From Sambucus nigra (Eukaryota; Streptophyta; Magnoliopsida; Dipsacales; Adoxaceae), in the NCBI GenBank assembly GCA_949130495.1, contig OX422208.1:645008023-645072022 (forward strand): a DNA stretch of 64,000 nt, in the 5' to 3' direction. The position numbers and the translations under genes are program-made. Positions 24,301 through 36,909 of this stretch are shown piece by piece; positions within the stretch are counted from its first letter, which is position 1; each line of letters begins with the position of its first letter. The notes below the pieces were generated by a model. That model searched no databases, was not told where the DNA came from, and was given only the letters and a program-made list of their open reading frames with translations.

Positions 24301-27300
24301 GTCCCAGTAAGGGATCTAGGAATATATTTTACTTCAATCTCTATAGCAAAGAGCATATTCATGATTCATGTCATCCAATTGACCACAACTTCCATGCCAC
24401 TTTCAACCAAAATATCTTGGTGCCCCCATAGTAGAGCTTTCTTTGAACTCTTCTATCGGAGTTGGGATTTCCCACTTTGATATCAAGACTGGAGCATACT
24501 GACCTCAAGAGAAGAAGAATATTCTACTTCTAGCATCTCAGTACGTAATACATCCACTATGAAGAAGTCGGAGTCCTCAGTCAAATTCACTTTCTAATAG
24601 GCGGAGTGTTTTTGTGGAGTATAACGCGAAGTCACAGCCTGCAGTTACTTGTGATGACACTCAAAGGGTTGTCTTCTAAAAGTATTGCCCGTGGGCATCT
24701 AAGAGGAGATGAAAGCAGAACCGGTCCGGGATAGGCGAACAAGACAGTCTTCCAGCGCACCCCAAATCGTGAAAAAATGTCTACGTATCATTTAAAGCCC
24801 AATAAAATTTAGTGGGCAAGTTGCCAAAATGCCCCAAATTAACGGAAGTCTCCAAGTCTCAACTCCGCCAGCAGCATTGTAGCCCAATTTGTCGTTCCCT
24901 CCCCAACCCACCCAACGGAAAAAAAAAATACTCGCGCCCACCGAAAAAATGTTTTTTTATACCTAATTTCCCCAGGGCATCCAACCCTCTTGTTCTATCA
25001 AAACATACCCAACGGCCCTAACCCAGTAACACCTTCCGTTCTTGGGTTGTGAGAGCTCTTTTATTTTTTTGCGCAACAGGCTGTGATAGGTTTTTTCTCG
25101 CTTCCCTAGCTTCTCGTGTTGTGAAATTCCTTTATTGTGGTTATTGTTCCACGTTTTATTTTTTCTTTTATTTGTGTGTGTTTGTTAGATATATAGGGTT
25201 ATTTCGAATGTAGCCCCCACTTTATGGTAAATTTTGATTCACACCCATAAAAATTAAAAAAATCTAATCACTCTCTAAAAGTGTCACCTAAACTCACAGT
25301 GTCACAAAAGACCTTGCAATGCATCACTAAAACCCTGAGCAGGGTATAACTCGAATAATTTATTTAATTTTCCGGTTAACTCAAAAGATATAAACAGCAC
25401 ACTTTTAAGAAGACTAACGTGTAATGTTGTGCACCATGTTTTCATGGATACTCTCAGGACACTTCTTTTATGTGTCCCGGATTTAAATATAAAATTCTTA
25501 ATTTTGTACACATGTCCATCACATTTATAATTGTTAAAATAATATTATATTAGCTTACAAAACATAGTAAGACAATGTAATGTTTTACTAGAGGCTTAGC
25601 CGTGCATAGATGAATAAGCATGATGACGTCATGTTACATTTGTACATATTTATATGCCCACTTACTAGCATAAGTATGATCCTTACTACTGTTTTTCTTC
25701 CTCTTAGAGGTGATTATTAATTACTTTGACTACTCATCATATAAAAAATTACCAAGCATTATGCTTGCCACTTGTTATTCATCTTAAATTTGTCCAAAAT
25801 GTTTCTTACCCCTCGGTTTCATTCATCTCTATCATTTCAGGAGAATCGCGAGATAGAGGGAGTAATGACGAATGATGACATTTTGGGAGATAGTATCCCT
25901 ATGGACCAGCAAGAAGTATTCCGGCAGTTCTGTTATCAATCACTGAAGTTAGGTGCTGGGGTAGGTTCTTCGAAATCATCTCTTCATTTTCTATGTTGGC
26001 ATTCAATTACATTTATCCATATAAAGACATTTTAGATCTGAAGAGTTTGTACTTTTATTTATGCGACCTTATATTGTCCCACCATAACAGATCGCAGTAT
26101 GATTGATGTAAAAACTGAAAATCGCAGGTTACTATTATCTAATCAAGTAATTCTCAGACAAGGATACATACGAAAATGTAATCCACTTGAAAAATGGAGC
26201 CGGACAAGCCTACAAAGTTGATAAAAAAATTTGTTATTTTTATCAAAGGCTCCCCTTCTCATTTTTTTTATCTTAAAAAAAATATTGTGTTACTTTCATT
26301 TCAATTCAGTAAAAAGCAAGGTTCTAAAAGGCGCGAGGCGTGGTCGAGGCGTTGAGGTCAAGCCTCAAGCCTTAGGCGAAGCCTAGGCGTAAAAAGGCAT
26401 TTTTCCTTTTTTTATTATTTTAATTATTCTAAGGCTAGTAATATAATAAAATAATACATACCTTGAATTTTGAAAACATATCCATATGTTTGGTAGCCAT
26501 CTTTCTCATATTCATGCTCCATAACCAATATTTGTCAACTAATCCTTTGTTTTTTTTAAATAAAATGTGCTTTAAGCCTTTTACCAAGAATAAGGCGTAA
26601 TAAGGCATAGGCGATGCGTTTCTCTCAAGCCTCAAGCCTAGGCGGGCCGTTTAGAACACAAAAAGGAAGCCATCACTATCCATCTTCACAAATGACTTCT
26701 TCTTTTCTTGTCACCATGTACCACTAGTTCCGCGAGAACATGAGTAACGAGTCAATCTGATGCATGCCAAGTACTTGGGGTGTATATATCTTTAGTGTTA
26801 CATCTTCGTGCAATTGTTATTCTTCCTTTAGTCGAGGGTACTCTAGTCTTTTGGACAACCTTATAAGTTATAGCTCATAAAAAGTCGCCCCCCTTCATTG
26901 TATTGATGATTTCATTTTGCTAGACAAGAAATTATTAGAAATATTGAGATGAGAACTTTTTTTTCTCTATATGTATTGTTTTTGTGTGCAATTCTTATGC
27001 TATTGCATATATCAAATTGATATTACAGTGGTGGCACTATTGGAAGGACTACACCCATGGACGATGATGACTGAGACTCGAGGTGGTGCCACCCGCGCCA
27101 ATGTCCTCTTCTCAGCCACTAACATCCCGTTGGTGAAAGTTGCCCACTTCAAGAGACCCCGTTCGGGAGCCGTTAGTGCGCCCAAACCTTTTCTAGTGAT
27201 AACGATTTCACCCATCGATCTGTACCAACATTGCATTTTGCTACATCTCCCCGAATCCCGATCGAGCTCGGGGCCTTGTTCGAAGGGTTTTTAACCCTAG

Positions 27301-30300
27301 GTACCGCCCCTCGCCACCTATGACCATTGGTAAATCATGACAATGAGAGACCCATTCTGACCAACATGAGGGTCACTTGGCAACCCTCTCGTCTGTTATG
27401 TCTCGGCTTATAATGGCCTCTTTTACCAAGCCCCGTCTCGTGGTCATTGCTTAATCGACACCTCCAATCCTCGTTTCAACTGTCTCGGTATGCGTTGCAC
27501 CGTGAGGGTCATGATCCCATCTTTCTCGTAGTAGACCCGTTCTCTAAGGTGACTCGGTTAATTTTGTGCAGCCGTGCATGTTTCGCACTCTTCACTTGAC
27601 ATTTTCTGCCTTGGTATTCCCTGCTATATTACATTTGATGCCCCTGGCCATTTTTTGGTGAACATTATGGCGCCTTCTTCAATGTTTCTTCTAGAAATTT
27701 TTGGGTTTTACCCTTAGACTGACGGTTGTAGGACAAATGTCGTTAAACACATTGTTCTCAGCCTTCCAACGAATCTATGCCACCCCGTATAAAGTCGAAG
27801 TGGACCCTTACTACCATCGGCTTGTGTTTCCAGTGGGGATCTGGTCATAGTATACCTCTGGTCATAGTATACCTGAAGAAAAGACTTGTCATGGCAAGGG
27901 ACTTAAATTTTAGATGCGCTAATTTGGTATTTTTATGGGCCAAATCATCCACCACACTATAAATGTGGCTGGCCTCTCACCTTTCACCCTTCATGAGGCC
28001 CCCCTTCACCTTTCACCCTTCATGTTCATGGGCACACATATTATCACCATTCGTAGAAGATTTTTGTGGTGTCATGTCTTGTCCAATTGGGAGCCCAATA
28101 ATTGTATTTATTCTTACATTTTTGGAAGGTTCTAGAGGTACCACAACTAAGGCCCAAAACATGGAGGACGTAATACAAAGGAAATAATACTAAAATAACA
28201 TGAAATTCAACACTCCCCCTCAAGCTGGAGCGAAGATATTAATAAACTCTAGCTTGACAATAGAAGATCGAAGAATAAAGGACCTGACTGATTTGGTGAT
28301 GAAATTCTCCGTCTGATGTGAATAAGTGACAAAAGTTACCTCACCTTTTCTCGGGTAAAATGAATATCAACCTCCACATGTTTCGTCTCTCATGAAGCAT
28401 GGAATTAGATGCAAGCATAATAGACGACTTATTATCGTAAAATTACTCCGATGATTCTTTCTCAATAAAACTCAACTATCCCAAAATCGATCGAAGGTAT
28501 GAAAGCTCACGTCCGCTAAGCCATCGCACGGTACCTAGTCTTGGCTTAAGAGCGTAAAACCACCAGCGACTTTTTGTTCTTCCATGAGATTATGTGAGAA
28601 CCGAAGAAAGTACAAAATCCTGAAGTATAGCGTCTATTTTTTCTTAGACACCACACAATTTGCATTAGTAAAACATGAGAGGCCTGTCTGACTCCCCGAG
28701 GCATAAAACAACCTAAGTTTTAGACATAACTTGAGGTATTTGAAAATGTGATAGCCAATATCCAAGTGTGCGGATCGTGGAGCATGTATAAACCGGATGA
28801 CCTCGTGTTGGTTAAGTAAATGAGGCGATAAAAAAATCTCAAATAAATTGAAGGATCAAGAATCAAATCACCCGTCTTGGCCGATAGCTTTAAATTGGGG
28901 TTCATAGGTTTAGAATCCGAGCGACAACCTAGCATCCTAGTATCCTAGAAGAAGATTCAAAGTGTACTTACGTTAGGATAAAGAGATCCTGCGTCAAAAC
29001 CGAGCCACCTCAATCCAAAGAAAGGAACCAAGTCCTTCGTATCAAATATCTTCCCAATATCTTTATTCACTTGTGCAATTCCATCGATATCATCACCTGT
29101 AATTATAATAGATCAACCAAATAATGCATCTACTATCGTGTTGACGACGAACAAGACATGTATGATCACAATGACACCGAGTAAACCCCATGGATTTAAC
29201 CACATTGAATATGCTGAACCATGCTCGAGGTAATTGCTTAAGGCCATAAAGCGACTTTTGGAGACGACACTTTTCCGGTATACTCCCCCTTAGTCCTTAA
29301 ACCCGAACGAGTGTCTATATAGATGACATCATATAGATCCCAATATAGAAAGGCATTCTTGACGTCTTAACTAATGTAGAGGCTATGAGTGGGAAATAAC
29401 AAGAGAAATTAATAATCGTATAGAATTAAGCTTGGTCACCAAGGCAAACGGAGCACCAAAATCCTTTCTAGGAACTTGTGTAGATCCCTTAGCCATGAAT
29501 CGCACTTCATAGGGATCAATAGCGCCATCGGCTAAATACTACACATTGAAGGCCCATTTACATCCAACAACCTTCTTTGTGGGAAGTAGAGAAACAAGCT
29601 CCCATGTACCTCCAAAGCATCCATTTTCACTTTCATTGTCTCCATTCACTTAAGATTCTGAAGAGCTCCTACCACTGGTCGTGTAATGTAGAAGTCAAGC
29701 TGGCTTGTCCAAAAAAGCTCTATATGCATTTGAAGGGGCACCTTACCCCCTAAGACCCAACTTTATGTGCGACTGACGATAAATGCGGCGATGAGGGGGG
29801 TATCTTATTACCACTCAACAAGCATCTAACTTCGCCCATAAGGTGGCGAAATTTACATTCCGCAACCCCATTTTGCTCGGGTGTATATAAGCAAGTGAGT
29901 TGGTGAAGGGTCCTTTTTTGATTAAGTTGGGGCCAAAATTTATTAGAGACATATTCCCGCTCATCATCAGATCGGATATTGCGAACCACAGTTTTAAATT
30001 GAGTTTTTATTATATATAGAAACTGAACAAACAAGGGAGAACCGTAGATTTTTTTTTTAAGGAGATTACCGAATACATCTTGTGTAATCATCAATAAATG
30101 TCACATAATAGCGATGACTAGAAAAAATAAAAAAATCGCGAAAGATTTTAGAAAGCTCACAAACTTCACATATGAATCAAATCAAACATACTAGGGGCAG
30201 CACTCATATCAACAATGTAACTAGTTCGAGTATGTTTAGAAAGCTCACAAATTTCACATAAGAGTTTTTGTCTTTACATACTTTAGAAAGGGAAGAAAAA

Positions 30301-33300
30301 ACAAACATAAGTACTGAAAGTTGATATGCTCTAAACGCGCATGCCACAAATGCAAGGTCTTAAGAAATATCATATGAAATGGAACTAGGCTGGGATTGTG
30401 AGGGATTGCGATGTGGATCTCCAAAGAAGTACAACTCATAGCGCCTGCCAAAAATCCTCTTCAAACTCTGCTTTGCTAAGTAATAGCGGGTAGGTAAGAA
30501 CACAACATCACAATTAAGATGTTTGGCTAGTTAGCTAACAGGTAGAAGATTAAAAGAAAAATTAGTAACATGCAAAACTGTGGAAAAAGTAATTTCAGGA
30601 GACAAGTGCACGCCCCCTTGCTATGGATACGTGCAAGAGAGTTGTCCACAAGACGAACAAATTGACAAATGGGAATGTGGGCGAGGAAAACAGGGACAAC
30701 TCATCTTGATTAGTGGCTCCGAATCCAAAACTCAAGTAGGCGTTGTAGCCTTAAAATGGAAAGTAGTGGGTATACTTGAAGCAATATTTGCAATGGTTGT
30801 AGATGATTTGACTCTAGTTGTAAGAGAACTCAATTGCTTTTGAATTTGTCCGATTTGAGGTTGCAACCGACTCAAATCAATTGATGCGGGTGGAGGGGCC
30901 GCCACTGGAGGACGAGTGATATCAACCATGGCGGCCACACGAGAGGAACCAAAGGACTGAAGTTATGTGGGTCTTAGCAAGCTTCTGCACTCTGGGTGGA
31001 GAAAGGGTGGAGAAAGCATTGAGTCTTAATATGCCCTCTGCCACCACGCAAACAATCTTCCCGTCACCAGAACGGTATCCCGAGCTCGTCGCAAGTGCTA
31101 TTTGATCAATGTAGTAAGAGGCTGAGTAAGATGGAGGCAACACAAAACAATAGTAAATGCTTATCTCAGATGAGGCACATGAGAGGTGTTTGGGATATTA
31201 GTCTTTGTGGGGTCCATTGGACTGAGAGGCTCACCGTGTTAAAAAATCACTCGAGGCTTGCGCCTCTAGGCGAGGCGAGGTGATGAAAGATCGCTTGAGG
31301 CTTAAGCTTCAATTGTCAAAGATGAGACTCGCGTCTCAATGTGCAGTATGAAGCATTGAGGCAAAAAAGCACATATTTTTCTTTTCTTTTACTATTTCCA
31401 TACGAAGTCTGAATTTTCTTTTTAGGTGGGAGCTTTGTCTTCTTTTGGGCCTACATATGTAACTTTTACAATTTAATTATGACAATTTTTCCTATATTTT
31501 CAAAATTTTAACACTAATAAATGAATTCAAGTAACTTTATATGTTAATTTCTTCTTGAATATTATTAAGTATTCATCGATGAATGAAATTGGTTTTCAGA
31601 ATAAGTAATAAAATTATTAGAGCACCAATTGTATATACTAATGATATACATAATGACTCTTTTACATAATTCTGTATATATATACACCCACCATTCTTTG
31701 TTGATAATAATTTTAGCCCTAGTTGATGATGTGATGATAATATGTTGATTAAGTTATGCTACATTATATTTGTGGTTTTATTAGAAAAAATAATAAATTT
31801 TGTTATTTTTTTTTAAATTGAGGCTTACACCTCAATGCGCCTCGAGGCTTACGCCTTTCTACGCTTGAACAAAACGCTTTGCCTGCGCCTCACATCTTTT
31901 TAAACATTGGGGGCTCATACTAGGTCAACTCCTCCCATCGGGCATGAAGATATCCAAAATAGTCATGAATCTCTAGCTTCATGTGAAGCTATCTCCTGAT
32001 AAAGCTCAAAGATGCGTGTCATTATGTGCCTGTGCATACATTTGGTTGAGGGCACCTACCAATGGTCGGGAACCAACTAAACATGGTGTAGATACGCCAT
32101 TCCATGGAATTAAACATCCAACTCAAGATGGCGCATCGTTGCATATCCCGCTGATTAAACAATTTGAGATCATCGCCCACCGGTGGCTTCTTGTTCCCAA
32201 ATAACCAACTAGATTTGCTTCTCCCCTCAACGTAGAGGCGAAAGGAGCGAGACCACGGAACGAAATTCTGCCAAGAGAACACTCATGACCTGACATGTTG
32301 AGCTGATGAAAAAACATCTTTTTCACTACCAGAATCATCCATATTATCTCAAAATGTGACTGAAAATAACATGTGGCTGAAAATAATTAAATAGATTATG
32401 GAATTAGATTTTCGAAAATAGTTTCGACACCAATAAAACAACCAAACAATCACAAAAAATTAACAGGATATACACACGTCATTAAATCTCCATATAAGTG
32501 GTTGGATACTTGTAACCCAACCAATAATCGATGCCGAACAACTCGACAACCCTAAACAGAATAAAAAAACAACTATTTTAGCGCATAACCCCATAATAAA
32601 CCATGAAAGGGGTCGAAGGAGGGAAATCCCCAAAAATATGGTTGGAACCCTAGATTAGTGATTTACGACCCTTACTGATGCTACTTCTTGTGGTCGCGAT
32701 CACAAATGGAGGGAAAAAGAGATTGCGACCTGAAATGTTAAAGAAAAAGAGCTCGCGACCTCAAATGGAAGGAAGATAGATTATTACGACCTCAAGAATA
32801 GGAGAGAGAGGATCTTGTTCGATTTGCTTGCAGAACAATTTAGATCAAATCTAAATTTAGGGTTGGGACAAAGGATGATGAAAAAAGGCTGTTGGAGGAG
32901 AGAGAGGACGGCCGATGGAAGAGAGAACATTAGGGTTAGGATTTGCTGATGTAAGAGAGAAGGTTAGGGTTAGGGTTTGGGTTTGAGTTTGACTATATCA
33001 AGAAGATTCTAGAAGGTAAAGCTAAGACTACACAAGACCCTAAACATGGAGGACCTATTACAAAGGGAAAAATACTAAAATAACATGAAGTCCAACACTT
33101 CATATGCCACAAAACCTTGTTTTCACGTAAATCACACAAGGGTATCCTTGTGATCGAGACAGTCGATACTTACCCATTTACTCGTTTCTCGTTTATTAGC
33201 AGGTCCAATAGGGCCATCCCCAAGTGGTGAACACTTGGCTTTTAGTCGACACCCCCCAACACATTGAACCAATGTTACCCAAAATGCAGATTATGTGGGG

Positions 33301-36300
33301 GGTACATGGTAGAACTGACAAATGGGTGAATCTGGGTGTGTCTTCGGTAGTTTGGGTCATGGGTTGTGGGCGGGTCGAATATGTCATGTGGGCGAATTTG
33401 GCAGGTTGATCAGTAACTGGCCATTAAAACTTTACTGAGGAGAGAGAGAGAAGGAAGCTAGTTTACTGTTTGTGATTTTTTATCGATAGCATCAATCTTC
33501 TTCGTTTGCACTGTGTGTGAGAGGAAATGGGCTTATGCTCTGAATGAGAGCATGGTGGGTTATGTGAAAAATGGGTAAGTTTCTAACCCGCTAATGGCTC
33601 AAGCAGTGCATTTTCAATACGCAATCTAAAAATTCTCATATCTGATGGAAACCAACTTTGTGTCATTTACAGCTTCAATGCTTGGTCGGGTTTCGGATTG
33701 TTGGCCCCATTAGTGGTACTATTGTAGGCATATGTAGATCGTTTGCGTGAAACGAGTTGAGCTCATTCTAAACACTAGAGCCATTAGACAAATTTGTTAA
33801 TAAATATCTCTTAATATTCTTAAGACTCACAAGTTCTTTATTCACCTTTGAAATTTCATATATATTAATGGATCAATTATTAAAAAGTCCCTCGAACATT
33901 TTTCTAATACACATTTAGTCCAAGCCTTTTTATTTTGTTCCAAAAAGTCCCTAAAACACCCATTTAACCAGTATTCTCTTATTTTAAAGGTCCTCACTAG
34001 TGACATTCCCGCCCCACCTCCCCACTCCCCCACCCCATCCCCCATTGCCGGAGTTCCGACGACCATCACCGGAGCTCTTTTTTTTTAGTGTTTTTATGTT
34101 GTAAGGGACTTTTTGGAACAAAATAAAAAGGCTTGGACTAAAACGTGTATTAAAAAAGTAGTAGTGGTGGTGGTGAATGAATCTGCGCCTCTCCATGCAT
34201 CCTCACAACATCTAATTGCATTCGCTTTCTTATACAAAAAATAATATATTGTGATTGCTTCTTGTAATGTAATATTGAAACTGTAGAATGTAACATAATG
34301 TTATCTTTTGAGCTCATTTATATATTCCTAGAGTTACTTTAGTAGCTTTTCAGGTCCAGGGAATTCTCACTTTGTTAGCATTTGCGGTGCTTCTGTCCGC
34401 AAAGAGCCTGCTAGATGTGTTATCATATAGTGGTTTGTTTTTTTAATTATTATATGGCGTTATCTTTGTTCATCTTTAACTTCCCATTTTTCATGTTTAT
34501 AGTATTTAATATTTATTGTAAGCAAAAATAGTTGAGATCATTTTTTTCCCTTTCAAATCGAGTATCCAGTCCTGTAAGAACCTGACTACTCCCTGAGGGC
34601 ATGTGCAAAGCCTCATATTTGCACATGAACACTGGGATTCAAACGTTTGACATACCCTTTATGAGGCGCATTTCAAGTACTGTCCTACCACTTGACTAGC
34701 TCCTGGGTTATATAGAATTAAAATATTCAAATTTACCGCCTTTAGAATGTAGAACGATTACGTGCTGATATGCTTCTTTCTTGTTGTTTATGCTATATTT
34801 ATATTCTTGGTTGTCAGGTAAGAGGACACGCGCAATTTCCAGGGTCGCATCCAGTTTCTCTTAACAGGTTCAATTCAGGCTTATCCTGATTTATGAAAAT
34901 TTCATGGTTTTTCTCTTATCCATTACAAAGTTGTCCATTTTACAAGACAGGGTTTTTTTGCTTGTTGAGGCTAAAAAAAGATTGTACTGAATATATATAG
35001 TGATGTAAACACGAACATCTCTACAAAAATCTCATTAATATTTCATGGTTACAATGATCAGCCAAGGGCCTTACTTATACTAAAGTATAAAAGAGTCCTA
35101 AACCTACCACTTAACTAAAGGATAAATATAGATTTAATTAAATAAATCTAGTATCCTAATGATAATCTAAGGATAATACCTGGATTAACAAAATAGAAAG
35201 AGAAATAAATATCCCTCTCTCTCCTCCAGCAGCTGGGCGGACCCCAAAGGGGCCTTTTTCATACACATCATCTCCCCCCTCTTTGAAAAAGCTCATGCTC
35301 GAGCTTGCACTGAGAATTGAATAAGCCCAAACCACTTGAAGAGGTACTTCGGATATATTCCTTGCATTAAATTCCATAACAAATATTGTTGATGAATTAG
35401 ATAATCTTTTTCTATTCACATAAAATCAATATGGGGAATTTCAGGGCCCAATTCTGCAAATAAATTTATTTTAACGTCTGATCTGGAATTTTATGAACTT
35501 TGATAACTTCAAGGGACGTTGCCGGTTCTAGCAAAGCTATTTTGGGCCATAGGCCGAAAAAGAAAAAGACAAAGGGCCATAGCCCCTGATAGGGGGCCGC
35601 TGAGGGCAGTGGCGGATCTGGAGGCATGCCGACATGATGCGTGTCATGTATTAGGTGACTCGCGACGACGCTTCCCTGTGTTACTAGCAGCAGGGAGGAC
35701 AAAACAGGCGGGGACCCACCACACAATGTATATAATAACATCACCACATTATTACAAAATAAGACAATAATCCATGTCAAGGTTGTAATAAATATTTTAA
35801 TGTGACAAAAGAATTCCATGCTCAAAACTTAATCTCCGAATGAATGCAGAAATTATCATCGTATAGGAATTGAGGATTTACAAAATGTACCGTCATGTGC
35901 AAATGACAATGCAATTGAAGCTCCCACGTTATACTCCATAACTACTTCAGCATTATTTAACTTTTTTGTTATTTGCTATCTTCTCCTTGGCCTGTAAATG
36001 GATCCTTTTCCCGACGTCTTATGAAATCCGTCATCCTCAATACACTAACTAGAGGCTTTTTGGTCTTAATTGTATAAAGCCACACTATTCCAAAAAGTGC
36101 TAGTGTTATATTATAAAATGATCTTTTTCACCTCCTTTACTTTTCCCTTGTATGTCCAACTACTTTGTGTCTAATCTTGAGATGTAACATATCCTTCAAA
36201 CGCCGCCTCAAACCATATATTATTTGCAATGTCAGGTTGAGGAAAATCTAGTGGCAGCATGACGAATAAGATCCTTGCCAATGTTTTTCTTCATTAGTGC

Positions 36301-36864
36301 CAACACACATCCATGGTTATTAATAAAGTTGCTCACCCACAATCATATAAAGTATCTTAATAAATAATGTTAGCAACAAAATTATATATAAAGTAACAAT
36401 ATATTAATCACTTGCCATTTTTGCTTCAGTCAAGGCATTTTTATGCTGAGGCAAATTCTCAAGTTTCTTTAGCATGGTACACGACGTCCAGCCAAGGCGT
36501 TTTCTCTTCTCCATTAACTTACTGTCTTGTGTTGGACACATTGTTGGTAACAACTCGAATAACAATGTCCTGCCTAACTTTCTCCACAACATCATCAATT
36601 AGCATAAAGTGGCATTTTTGATGGTATCCATCATAAAAAATAGTGCCGTACGGGTTGTCAATTAAACTTTTCCCCCAAAAGATAATCAACGATAAATTAG
36701 CATCTTTAATGGCCACAATTCACTACAATATCATAATTTTATGTGTTAACAAGTATCACACGATACAAATATATTTTTACTATAAATTAGGATATCTCAT
36801 ATATACATATATATAAATATCCGTAAATAAAAATCATATCATTGCATAATATTCATATAATAAC

Positions 36865-36909
<45 letters not shown>

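Larger units (their letters stand above)
28023..33097 (-). mobile_element. Decayed Ty1/copia retrotransposon, antisense in intron 8
   Basis: Minus-strand order is LTR, gag, integrase, reverse transcriptase, LTR. The 3' LTR starts TGTTGAATTTCATG right after TTGAGGGGGAG, a clear polypurine tract (plus 28213-28224). The 5' LTR starts TGTTGGACTTCATG (33097 downward). The first ~120 bp of the two LTRs agree; beyond that they diverge, so one is rearranged. CTTCA occurs at 28018-28022 and 33098-33102, consistent with a 5-bp duplication. About 5.1 kb including a 0.68-kb nested element. Many stops; not functional. Confidence 0.75.

Noticed and set aside
24250..24480. 76-residue open frame in intron 7 as an extra exon
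   Set aside because: Exons 7 and 8 already join in frame; no family match and no need for it.
32940..32990. GGTTAGGGTT runs as interstitial telomere
   Set aside because: Only two or three short units, and the plant telomere unit is TTTAGGG; part of the copia LTR.
35515..35620. CAGTGGCGGATC-like sequence as a hAT MITE end
   Set aside because: Such ends are known, but no inverted partner or 8-bp duplication was found nearby.
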